Below are positions 51,871 to 59,913 of a stretch of DNA of 64,000 nucleotides, one piece after another. Below the pieces are notes generated by a model. That model ran no database searches. It saw only the letters and a list, made by a program, of their open reading frames with translations, and was not told where the DNA came from. The translations under genes and the position numbers were made by a program. Origin of the DNA: Armatimonadota bacterium (GTDB lineage Bacteria > Armatimonadota > Zipacnadia > Zipacnadales > UBA11051); the NCBI GenBank assembly GCA_013178155.1, contig JABLXH010000015.1, forward strand, positions 1 through 64,000, read 5' to 3'. Each line of letters begins with the position of its first letter. The stretch's first letter is position 1.

Positions 51871-53349
51871 TCACCTCAGCCGGGTTGTGACGATACGGTC
51901 ATCGCCATGGTGGTCGAGGACGCAGGTCTGCACCCAGAGCTCCTCGCCGGGGATCTCAGTCATCTGCAAGGTCACGTCAGCACTGCTCAGTCCACGCACC
52001 GGCGCGATGGCATGACCCAGTTGGCGGGTCAAGAGCGTCACCGGCCGGTCGAAGGTCGCTCGCGGAGCGGCGGCGCGTTCCGGGTTGCCGTTGTAGACCA
52101 CCACCAGTGCGCGCTCGATGTCGAAGACGCCGCGGTTCCGCAGCCGGACCCGAAGCGCCGGCTGGGGACTCCGAGTCCCTGCCTGGCGTTCCGCCAGGAG
52201 GTGGCATCCTGCCACCTCGACGCGCAGGCTCTGGGCGAGTTCGGTGGGGCGCAGCTTCACGGCTGCTGCCGCGTCCAGTATGCCCCAGCCCAGCTTGCTG
52301 TCCCACTCCTGGCTCAGGCCCGTAGGGAAAGACTTCGGTCGGTCTGTGCGTTCCGCGCTGGACCGGCTGGAACCAGTCGCTCGCGTACCATCGCGCCCTC
52401 CGGCGCGGCCGGAAGCCATGCCTGCCGGACCATGCCGTGCAGCGGTGTTCCGGAGCACCTGCCGTAGCTGGTCGTTGGTCAGCTTCGGGAAACGCGACCA
52501 CACCAGCGCCGCGACACCGCCGGCGAAGCCTGCAGCCATGCAACCGCCCTCCGAGGCCACGTACTTGCCGTTGCCGCCGGTGGACCACACGCGGTCCAGT
52601 TCGTCGCCAGTGCCCCTGTCACCAGCCGGAGCCGCCACCTCAACGTAGTCGGCATCGGGGGCGATATCGGCAGGGCCCCCGTGGCGGCTGCTGGAGCCCA
52701 CCGCCACCACGCAGTCCAGGGCTGTGGTGGCGAAAGCCGCGCGCCGGCCACGGTTGTCTATGACCCCGCAGCAGATGAGGCAGCCCGCGTCATAGGCCGC
52801 CTCCAGCGCCTGCCGCAAGCGAGGGTTGTCCACCGGGGCGCCGAAGTCCGTCCCACGGTAGAAGAGCGGCACCGGCGAAGCGGTCCGTCCATGGCTGATG
52901 AAGCCATGCGGCATGACCAGCACCTGTGCCCCGTGCTCGACTGCGTACTCGATGCCTCGCGCCCAGTTGTCCTTGGGCGCACGGTAGCCCACCCGCACCG
53001 CCATGACGCGGCACTCCGGCGCACAGGCGATGACTTCGCCGACGATGAAGGAGTGGTGGTCGCGGTAGTAGGGGGTGTCTGCTCCCGGCCCCGCAGGCTC
53101 CAGGGTGGCATCGTCGTCCGCGCAGTCCCAGCCGTGCAAGTCGCCCCGGCGCGGCCGCGGGTTCACCCACAGGTGCCCGGCATGGTGTGGGTGCGGGTTG
53201 TAGCCCAGGTCAATGACCGCGACGACCACATCGGGGTTGCCCCGGATGACCCTATGGGCCTGCGGCACCCGCAGCTGCCGCAGGGGCCAGCCATAGGGCG
53301 TGCGGTGGAGAGTATCCAGGTGCAGGCTGGGGCTCAACTTGCCGCCCAT
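51871..53349 (-). CDS. Cytoplasmic subtilase-fold protein with Cys in place of catalytic Ser
   Basis: 492 residues. A peptidase S8 domain is clear: VVVAVIDLGYN (Asp47), RDHHSFIVGEVIA (His98, in place of GHGTHVAGI), and VASEGGCMAAGFAGGVAALV, which aligns with the GTSMAAPHVAGVAALL motif. The nucleophile position is Cys270 (TGC at 52542-52540). The oxyanion-type Asn lies in GVIDNRGR. From about 305 there is a low-complexity Arg/Ser/Gly insertion, and after 370 a beta-sandwich. There is no signal peptide or visible propeptide. It may be a Cys-type protease or an inactive scaffold. Its ATG overlaps the stop of the upstream decarboxylase-fold gene (TGATG), and a second such gene follows after eight bases. 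Confidence 0.8.
   Translation of the reverse strand: MGGKLSPSLHLDTLHRTPYGWPLRQLRVPQAHRVIRGNPDVVVAVIDLGYNPHPHHAGHLWVNPRPRRGDLHGWDCADDDATLEPAGPGADTPYYRDHHSFIVGEVIACAPECRVMAVRVGYRAPKDNWARGIEYAVEHGAQVLVMPHGFISHGRTASPVPLFYRGTDFGAPVDNPRLRQALEAAYDAGCLICCGVIDNRGRRAAFATTALDCVVAVGSSSRHGGPADIAPDADYVEVAAPAGDRGTGDELDRVWSTGGNGKYVASEGGCMAAGFAGGVAALVWSRFPKLTNDQLRQVLRNTAARHGPAGMASGRAGGRDGTRATGSSRSSAERTDRPKSFPTGLSQEWDSKLGWGILDAAAAVKLRPTELAQSLRVEVAGCHLLAERQAGTRSPQPALRVRLRNRGVFDIERALVVVYNGNPERAAAPRATFDRPVTLLTRQLGHAIAPVRGLSSADVTLQMTEIPGEELWVQTCVLDHHGDDRIVTTRLR
52165..52218. repeat. Three tandem perfect hairpins inside the subtilase coding sequence
   Basis: In 54 bases three inverted repeats follow each other, all with three-base loops: GGGACT-ccg-AGTCCC, CCTGGCG-ttc-CGCCAGG and GAGGTGGCA-tcc-TGCCACCTC. 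They encode the segment around VAGCHLLAERQAGTRS between two beta-strands. This looks like a palindromic element inserted in frame. Confidence 0.65.
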
Positions 53350-54374
53350 CAGCCGTACACCCCAAACTCGGCGATGGCGTCCGCCATCGCGCGGACGTTC
53401 TCGTCCTTCATGTCGGCGGTCAGGCTGTTGGAGGAGGAGATGATGTAGCCACCTCCTGCGCCGATGTGCTCGATGCGGTCGCGGACCTGCTCCCGGATGT
53501 CATGGGGCTGCTTGTGCACGAGATCATCCATGAAGATGTTGCCCACCAGGCAAAGGCGGTCGCCATACCGGGCCTTGACCGCGTTGATGTCCATTACGTC
53601 GGGCTGGAGGGGATGAATGGCGGCCTGTCCCAGTTGCAGCCAGTCCTCCAGGATGGGCGTCATGTCTCCGTCGCTGTGGGTGATCAGCGGCAGCTCCAGC
53701 GCCGCCGCGGCGCGTTGCTGTACCGGCAGCACGACCTCCCGGTAGAAGGCTGGCGAGAACATGGGGCCGTTGTTGAAGGCCACGTCATCGAAAGCCCAGA
53801 AGACATCGAAGCCGATCTCGGCCAGCCGCGGCCCCAGGCGGATGGTCCAGTCGGCGTAACGTTCCATGATTTCGACAATCAGCTCCGGGTCATCCGCCAT
53901 GGCGTAGGAGAAAGCTTCCAGGCCCATGCTCATCAGTGTGGCGCCGATGCCCAGGCGGATGCAGGCAATGGCGCAGAAGTCCTCCTTGTGGGCGATGAAC
54001 TCCCGCGCGCTGTCCAGGAAGCCCGGGGCGTCCATATCCGGAAACTGCATCTTCGCCAGGTCGTCGCGGGTGTGGATAAGCCCCTCACCGACGACCACGA
54101 CGCCCTGCAGGCTGGTGCGACCCGCGTAGACGGGCGCGAAGGCATTGTAGTTGATGTTGTCCTTGCCGAGCGCCCGGCAGACCTTCTTCTGCTGCTCGGC
54201 CAGGAACGCGCCCGAGGCCACGGGCGTGCCGTCCGGAGCGATGTCCCAGTTCACCTCAATCTTCTCTCCGCACAGCCGGGTCGCCAGCTCGTCGCTGACG
54301 ATGCCCTCAATCCAGGGCACGCGGTCCGGGATCTCACGCCGCAAGGCAGCCAACACGCGCTCTCGTGAGGTCAT
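53349..54374 (-). CDS. Uroporphyrinogen-decarboxylase-fold protein (HxD variant)
   Basis: 341 residues, starting MTSRERVLAALRREIPDRVP like the family. The barrel includes FDVFWAFDDVAFNNGPMFSP and LPLITHSDGDMTPILEDWL. The usual zinc motif HxC is HSD here, so this paralogue may bind metal differently or not at all. IHPLQPDVMDINAVKARYG and a GAGGGYIISSSNSLT end complete the fold. Probable methyltransferase-related or lyase function; substrate unknown. The stop overlaps the subtilase-like ATG. A Gfo/Idh gene ends 37 bp downstream in window coordinates and is read first, so all four genes may share a transcript. Confidence 0.82.
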   Translation of the reverse strand: MTSRERVLAALRREIPDRVPWIEGIVSDELATRLCGEKIEVNWDIAPDGTPVASGAFLAEQQKKVCRALGKDNINYNAFAPVYAGRTSLQGVVVVGEGLIHTRDDLAKMQFPDMDAPGFLDSAREFIAHKEDFCAIACIRLGIGATLMSMGLEAFSYAMADDPELIVEIMERYADWTIRLGPRLAEIGFDVFWAFDDVAFNNGPMFSPAFYREVVLPVQQRAAAALELPLITHSDGDMTPILEDWLQLGQAAIHPLQPDVMDINAVKARYGDRLCLVGNIFMDDLVHKQPHDIREQVRDRIEHIGAGGGYIISSSNSLTADMKDENVRAMADAIAEFGVYG

Positions 54375-54411
54375 CGGTGGCTTCTCTCCGTTCGTGTAAC
54401 GTCGGGCGCCG

Positions 54412-55368
54412 CTAGCGGCACTCCACGCGCTGACCCGTAGCTGCCGCCTCCGTGGCCCACAAGGCCAGCCGATTGGCTCGCAGCGACGCTTCCTGCGGGA
54501 TCAGGTCGCCCCCGGCCAGCCAGTCGGCGACCACGGACGTCGCCGGTGGCAGCGTCTCGAGTACCTGGCCCTCACCGCTCGGGTCCGTGACGGTGACGCG
54601 GCTGGCGGTCATATCGAGGTCGGCAAAGCCCCGCGTACCGGCCACAGTGACGCGGTAGTCCGATCCCCGGGTGTCTGGCAACATGCGCTGGCCCTCGCAG
54701 ACCGCAGCGGCACCCTCCAGCTCACAGAAGACACTGGCATGATCGCGCAGGTGCCGCTCGTCGGGGTAGCCCAGGTTGCCGGTGACGGCCGATACGGCGA
54801 CCGTCTTCTGACCCGTAAGCCATTCGACGTAGTCCAGGCCGTGGATCAGCAGGTCCAGGAAGAGCCCGCCAGAACGCCGCACATCGAGAAACCAGGGGGG
54901 TCGCGCGGCGCGCTTGAGCTGAACAGCCATGCGCACATGGACGAACGCCGGCGTACCGAGACGCCCTGACTGCACCACGCCTCGCAACCCGGCCCAGAGG
55001 GGATGGCCACGGAGGGTCAGGAGATTCAGTAGCTTGCGACCGGAAGCGGCGACTGCCTCCTCCACGGCTCGCTGCTGGTCCCAGGTGACGGCCAGGGGCT
55101 TGTCGCAGACGACGTCACAGCCGGCGTGCAGGGCGGCCACGATCGTCTCGGCTCGCAGGTCGTTTTCATTGGCGACGGCCACCAGGTCGGGCTGGAAACG
55201 TTGTAAGAGTTCCTGGTAGCCCACCACCACCGGGCAGCCGAACTGCTCGGCGGCTTGAGCGGCCTGGTCGGCACGCACCGCGGCGCCCACGATCTCCAGT
55301 TGTTGCCCGCGGAGGGCGGTGATCTCGCTGATGTGGGTCTCGCCGCCGACGATCCCGACCCGTCGCAT
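54412..55368 (-). CDS. Gfo/Idh/MocA family oxidoreductase
   Basis: The ATG at 55368 with GGAGGAAGCCC upstream gives 318 residues; the track ORF starting at 55818 continues into shadow of the serine hydrolase. The N-terminus RRVGIVGGETHISEI replaces the usual GxGxxG. VVCDKPLAVTWDQQ provides the conserved Lys-Pro (DKP instead of EKP). The C-terminal half has GGLFLDLLIHGLDYVEWLTG with the expected Asp and His. Sugar or cyclitol dehydrogenase activity is likely. It is read towards the decarboxylase-fold/subtilase cluster. Confidence 0.87.
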   Translation of the reverse strand: MRRVGIVGGETHISEITALRGQQLEIVGAAVRADQAAQAAEQFGCPVVVGYQELLQRFQPDLVAVANENDLRAETIVAALHAGCDVVCDKPLAVTWDQQRAVEEAVAASGRKLLNLLTLRGHPLWAGLRGVVQSGRLGTPAFVHVRMAVQLKRAARPPWFLDVRRSGGLFLDLLIHGLDYVEWLTGQKTVAVSAVTGNLGYPDERHLRDHASVFCELEGAAAVCEGQRMLPDTRGSDYRVTVAGTRGFADLDMTASRVTVTDPSGEGQVLETLPPATSVVADWLAGGDLIPQEASLRANRLALWATEAAATGQRVECR

Positions 55369-55510
55369 GGGCTTCCTCCGGTGCTGGTCTGAGACCGGAA
55401 TATAGACCGGGGCGACGTTGTTCTCCTTCCCGAGATAACCCGCCACGCAGGTCGACCGGGGCTGCAGACGGAAGCACGCGGCCAACCATTGCCGGGAGGT
55501 GGCCGGGGCC

Positions 55511-56593
55511 ATGCGACCCGCAACCAGGCTGCGACAGGCCATGTCACGGGCGATCCGCGAGGGGCAGACGCCGGGCGTAGTGGTGCTGGTGGGAAAGGGT
55601 GACGACGTGCTCTTCCATGAGGCGGTCGGCGAGCGGATGGCCGTTCCCGACCACCGACCGATGGAGCTGGACACCGTCTTCGACCTGGCCTCACTGACCA
55701 AGCCGGTCGCCACGGCCACGGTCGTGATGCAGCTTATCGAACGAGGGGTGCTGGGACTGCGAGACCCGGTGCGACAATGGCTGCCCGAGTACACGGGCTC
55801 CGGACGCGACCACACCACGCTTTGGCACCTGCTGACCCACTGCTCGGGCCTCCCCGCCTACAAGCAGTACGCCGACGCCCTGGGGCCCCGCGTGCCCAGG
55901 GCCCGGCGGCGGCCGGAGGTCGTCGCCGACATTTGCCGGCTGCCGCTGCAGCACGCCCCGGGCAAAGGGTTCATCTACTCGTGCCTGGGCTACATCCTGC
56001 TGGCCTCGGTCGTGGAGCGGGCCACCGGGCAGCCGCTGGACCGCTGCTTCCGCGACCAGGTGGCGCGGCCGCTGGGGTTGTATGACACGATGTTCTGCCC
56101 GTCGCCGGCGCGAGTGGCTCGCTGCGCCGCCACCGAGCAGCTCCCCTCGGGGGTGCTCCTGGGCGTGGTCCATGATGAGAACGCCCGGTACCTGAACGGG
56201 GTCGGCGGCAACGCCGGGCTTTTCAGTACGGCCCCGGACCTGTCGCGGTTCATGCGGATGCTGCTGGGCGGCGGGATGCTGGGGGGCGTGCGCATCCTGG
56301 AGCGCAGGACCGTGAAGGCGATGCTGTCGCCCCAACTCAGGCTCCCGGGTTGCGTGCGCGGACTGGGATGGGACGTAGACTCCGACTACTCGCCCTCCCT
56401 GCGTGGCGACCGCTTTCCGAAGGGCGCCAGCATCGGCCACAGTGGCTACACGGGCACCTCGATCTGGGCTGACCCGGCGCAGCGCCTGTATGTCATCATC
56501 CTGACCAACCGGGTGCACTACGGGCGGGACAAGGATGTGCAGAAACTGCGGCGACAGGTGGCGGATGCGGCGTGGGAGTTGGCGCTAGACTGA
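55511..56593 (+). CDS. Serine hydrolase, class C beta-lactamase family
   Basis: 360 residues from the ATG at 55511 (GGGAGG upstream; an in-frame GTG at 55499 is the track start). DLASLTKPVATA holds the SxxK nucleophile/base (Ser61, Lys64). The second motif is FIYSCLGY, where family members have YxN. HSGYTGTS replaces the KTG box. LLTHCSGLPAY is typical of the group. Relatives include esterases and D-aminopeptidases as well as beta-lactamases, so resistance should not be assumed. No clear signal peptide is visible. Convergent with the PQQ-propeller gene. Confidence 0.88.
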   Translation: MRPATRLRQAMSRAIREGQTPGVVVLVGKGDDVLFHEAVGERMAVPDHRPMELDTVFDLASLTKPVATATVVMQLIERGVLGLRDPVRQWLPEYTGSGRDHTTLWHLLTHCSGLPAYKQYADALGPRVPRARRRPEVVADICRLPLQHAPGKGFIYSCLGYILLASVVERATGQPLDRCFRDQVARPLGLYDTMFCPSPARVARCAATEQLPSGVLLGVVHDENARYLNGVGGNAGLFSTAPDLSRFMRMLLGGGMLGGVRILERRTVKAMLSPQLRLPGCVRGLGWDVDSDYSPSLRGDRFPKGASIGHSGYTGTSIWADPAQRLYVIILTNRVHYGRDKDVQKLRRQVADAAWELALD

Positions 56594-56595
56594 CC

Positions 56596-57873
56596 TCACC
56601 CTTGGCCGATGCAGAACAGGTGCTTCTCACCCCGCACGAACATGCGGCCTGCGGCGAAGGCCGGGGTGGAGTAGACCGCCTCGCCCAGGCGCCCCGACCC
56701 CAACTGCCGGAACTCGCGAGCCGCGGCCACCACGAAGGCGTCGCCGGTCTCGCTGAACAGGACAAGCTTGTCCCCGGCCAGGGCTGGGGATGACCGGAAC
56801 CTCCCCTCCAGGTTCTCTGTCCAGAGCAGTTCGCCCTGTGCGGCATCGTAACAGCTCAACAGACCGTCCGAGGCGAGGGTGAAGACAAGCTTGCCGTCGC
56901 TGAGCGGGCTGCAGATGTCCGGCAGCTGCCCTCTCACCGACCAGGCCACGTGGCTGTCGGTGACGTCTCCCTGACCGTCGGGCCGAATGGCAGTTAGCTC
57001 CGCGTAGATGTTGGCGACGATGACCAGGCCATTGGCGAAGATGGGCGAGGGCGCGGAGTCCCCCTCGATGCAGTTCACCCGCCAGTACTCCTCGCCGCTG
57101 ACCGGGTTGTAGGCGATGACCCAGGGCTTGGCGCTGGTGATGAGTTCCTCGCGCTGGCCGGTGTTGATGACAATCGGGGTGGTCCATGAGCCCTGCACCG
57201 GGCGGGGGATGTCCCAGACGGTCTGCCCGGTGAGCCGATCGAGGGCCACCAGATGGGACTTGCCGATGTCGGGCTTGCCCAGGTCGATCTGGACATAGAG
57301 CAGATCGCCATGCACCACGGGCGAGGATGCATGTCCGTAGATGTCCTCGTGCATGGGAAAGTGGCGCTGCCAGACCAGGGCGCCGGAGAAGTCCAGTGCG
57401 ACCACATGGCCGGTGGGGAAGACGGCGTAGAAACGCTCACCGTCGGTGGCTCCCGTGGGCGCCGCGTAGCCGGTCATCTCGTGAAGGCGCAGGGGCGGGT
57501 CGGTCGCCTCGCCGGGCGCGACAGCGGTTGTCCACAGGCGGCGACCGCTGCCGGTGTCGAGGCAGTAGACTTCCCGGGCGTTCGCGTCAGCCCCGGTCGC
57601 AAAGAGATGATCGCCCCAGATGACCGGGGAGTTGGCGCCCGGCAGCGGCAGCGCGGCCTGCCAAAGGATACCTTCGCCCGACGCTGCGTCCCAGTCTGGC
57701 GGGAGGCTGACGTCCGGAGCGATGCCGGAGCCGTCGGCGCCGCGGAACCGTGGCCAGTAGTCTGCCGGGGGCTGCGCGGGAGCCAGAACCACGAAAGCTA
57801 GCAGTCCGAGCACGAAGCTGCAGGCCGCAGCGAAGCCGCGGCCCGACCAGTGGCACCGAGTGGTTCTTGCCAT
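56596..57873 (-). CDS. Secreted PQQ-type beta-propeller protein
   Basis: 425 residues. The N-terminus has a signal peptide (AAACSFVLGLLAFVVLAPAQ). The rest is a repeated propeller blade motif: YCLDTGSGRRLWTT, VALDFSGALVWQRH, VALDRLTGQTVWDI, AYNPVSGEEYWRV, SCYDAAQGELLWTE. This is the PQQ/BamB-like type; no PQQ dehydrogenase active-site residues are recognised. It opens with NYWPRFRG-like YWPRFRGADGSG, common in Planctomycetota. GGAGG precedes the ATG. It is the last gene of the minus array from 63.9 kb. Confidence 0.85.
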   Translation of the reverse strand: MARTTRCHWSGRGFAAACSFVLGLLAFVVLAPAQPPADYWPRFRGADGSGIAPDVSLPPDWDAASGEGILWQAALPLPGANSPVIWGDHLFATGADANAREVYCLDTGSGRRLWTTAVAPGEATDPPLRLHEMTGYAAPTGATDGERFYAVFPTGHVVALDFSGALVWQRHFPMHEDIYGHASSPVVHGDLLYVQIDLGKPDIGKSHLVALDRLTGQTVWDIPRPVQGSWTTPIVINTGQREELITSAKPWVIAYNPVSGEEYWRVNCIEGDSAPSPIFANGLVIVANIYAELTAIRPDGQGDVTDSHVAWSVRGQLPDICSPLSDGKLVFTLASDGLLSCYDAAQGELLWTENLEGRFRSSPALAGDKLVLFSETGDAFVVAAAREFRQLGSGRLGEAVYSTPAFAAGRMFVRGEKHLFCIGQG

Positions 57874-57927
57874 CTCACCACCTCCAGAGTGGGTCCCCTG
57901 ACCGCTGCCAGCACTCGACCTGTGGCC

Positions 57928-59895
57928 TTAGGGCCAGGGGAAAAACGGCGCGGGGACGCGCCAGATGCTGGCAATGGCGGCCCAGATGACGGCCAGCAGG
58001 AACTCCCCGAGAATCAGACCCAGGAAGAAGGGCCGCAGGTTCAGATAGACCTTCATGCCTCCGTAGCGGAGGATGACCGACTTGACGATCCAGGCAACGA
58101 GGATCGGCCACCAGAAGACGATCATGCTCCAGGAGCCCGAGAGCGCGAAACCCAGGGGCGAGAACGGCCACCAGACGTGCTGGGTGCGCATGTAGGCCAG
58201 GAAGGTCGCAAACCCGATGCCGGCCAGGAAGAAGATGGGTAGCCGGAAGTCGTACTTGTCAGGCGTCTCCATGACCGGCTGGAAGTAGGTGAAGCCGGCG
58301 AAGGCATTCCACTTGTAGGAGTAACCGTAGAGTGTCACCGCGCCCTTGTGGTAGGGCAGGACGAGCTGGATGATGCCTCCCGCTATCAGCGCGACGCCGA
58401 AGGCAGCCGCCACCGACCAGAAGAGCTGACGCCGGTCCAGCTTCGTCAGGTCAGCCATCTTCAGGCCGTCAAGGAACGTGGACAGCAGATTGCCGCGCAG
58501 ATCGCGGGTGAAGACAGCATCTACCATGGCCAGCGCCGTCAGGGTGCTGCCACCGAGGGCGCGCTGGGTGGTGAACACGCGGATCAGGTCCACGGGCCGG
58601 AAGCTGGTCTCGGTCATCAGCATCCCGGCTTCCGAGACACTGCGGGCCATGACCAGCACGACGAGGAACAGAAAGACCCCGATCTCCACTGCGGCCATCC
58701 ACAGGCTCATGCCCAGCAGATGGCACCAGTACACCGCGGTGATGACGGAGATGATCAGCCCGAAGACTGCGGTGCGCGGCGAAAGGAACTCCGAGCGCCC
58801 CTCGGCGGGCTGGTTGCTCACGGCGCGCCGCCAGAAGTCTCGCAGGTGCGGCAGGGCTGACTTCACCAGGTACGCGCTCAGAACCACGTAGGCTCCGGTG
58901 ACGTGGTAGCCATTCCAGAGGCTGGTGGGGTACAGCGACATGGGCTGCAGGCTCTGACCAAACAGGGAGAAGACGATGTTTTCGGCCCGGCAGAGCAGGA
59001 ACATGGACCACAGCGAGACCAGAACCTGAGAGGGAAGGAAGTAGCTGAAGCCGACGGCCGCCAAGGAGCAGTAGGCCACCGTGTAGTCCAGGTCAGTCCA
59101 CGGCTTGGCGTGCATGTACTGGTTCAGCGGATACTGCAGCGGGATCATGGGAATGGCGGGATACAGGCCGTGCAGACCGTTGAGCGTGAAGACGAAGGCC
59201 GGGATGGAAAAGCCCAGCCAGGTGAGACGGTTGCGGAGGAAGGAGTCCGGCACCGACTGGTCGCGCGAAAGCTCGACCGGGAGCTGCACCAGCGGAAAAC
59301 TGAGTTTCTCGTTATCCACCCACTGCCGGCGCAGGATGGCCGCCAGGCAGGCGTAGGCAAAGGTAAGGGCCAGGATGACCACGAGCCAGGCGGCGATAGG
59401 GCCCAGCCAGGGCCTCCAGGGGATGCTGCCATACGGCGGCAGGCCCTCGTAGAAGTCCACGACCAGCTTCTGACGACCCACCCCCTTGACGTCGAAGGGG
59501 ACCGCCCACTGCGGAATATGCTGGTAGTAAGTCTTCTCCCAGTGATTGGCCTCAGTGGTGTGATAGTTGACCGCGACGAGGGTGGGGAGCCAGCGCTCCA
59601 TCAGCCCCCGGGAGGTGGTCAGCGCGGCCACCAGGACCATCATGTAGATGACGATGATCTCATGGGCCGCCAGGCCAAGCCGACTTGGGACGGCCCGCAC
59701 GGCCATGTTCAGCAAGACCAACAGGAAGAACAGCCCGATGGCGGCAGGCGCGAACTGGCAGATGGCGATCTGGATGGAGGTGACCACCAGTTCGGCCCAA
59801 CTGACAACAAAACACACCGCCGCCGCGCCGATGAGCCCGATCACGATGGCGACCGGGCGAACGCGGTAGAGGGTCAGCGTGGTGCTCTCCGCCAT
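57928..59895 (-). CDS. DUF6785/DUF6784-type polytopic membrane protein
   Basis: 655 residues with about twelve to fourteen hydrophobic spans (AIVIGLIGAAAVCFVVSWAEL, AIGLFFLLVLLNMAVRAV, HEIIVIYMMVLVAALTTSRG, VEIGVFLFLVVLVMA, PFFLGLILGEFLLAVIWAAI). The soluble loop with RRQWVDNEKLSFPLVQLPVE and the EAGMLMTETSFRPVD stretch are family marks. It is a paralogue of the protein at the window start. The fold recalls oligopeptide-type transporters, but the substrate is unknown. Its neighbours are secreted propeller proteins, so it may import their products. It is 18 bp downstream of the GH43/32-like gene. Confidence 0.85.
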   Translation of the reverse strand: MAESTTLTLYRVRPVAIVIGLIGAAAVCFVVSWAELVVTSIQIAICQFAPAAIGLFFLLVLLNMAVRAVPSRLGLAAHEIIVIYMMVLVAALTTSRGLMERWLPTLVAVNYHTTEANHWEKTYYQHIPQWAVPFDVKGVGRQKLVVDFYEGLPPYGSIPWRPWLGPIAAWLVVILALTFAYACLAAILRRQWVDNEKLSFPLVQLPVELSRDQSVPDSFLRNRLTWLGFSIPAFVFTLNGLHGLYPAIPMIPLQYPLNQYMHAKPWTDLDYTVAYCSLAAVGFSYFLPSQVLVSLWSMFLLCRAENIVFSLFGQSLQPMSLYPTSLWNGYHVTGAYVVLSAYLVKSALPHLRDFWRRAVSNQPAEGRSEFLSPRTAVFGLIISVITAVYWCHLLGMSLWMAAVEIGVFLFLVVLVMARSVSEAGMLMTETSFRPVDLIRVFTTQRALGGSTLTALAMVDAVFTRDLRGNLLSTFLDGLKMADLTKLDRRQLFWSVAAAFGVALIAGGIIQLVLPYHKGAVTLYGYSYKWNAFAGFTYFQPVMETPDKYDFRLPIFFLAGIGFATFLAYMRTQHVWWPFSPLGFALSGSWSMIVFWWPILVAWIVKSVILRYGGMKVYLNLRPFFLGLILGEFLLAVIWAAIASIWRVPAPFFPWP

Positions 59896-59913
59896 GCCTT
59901 GGCTGCTCCAGCG

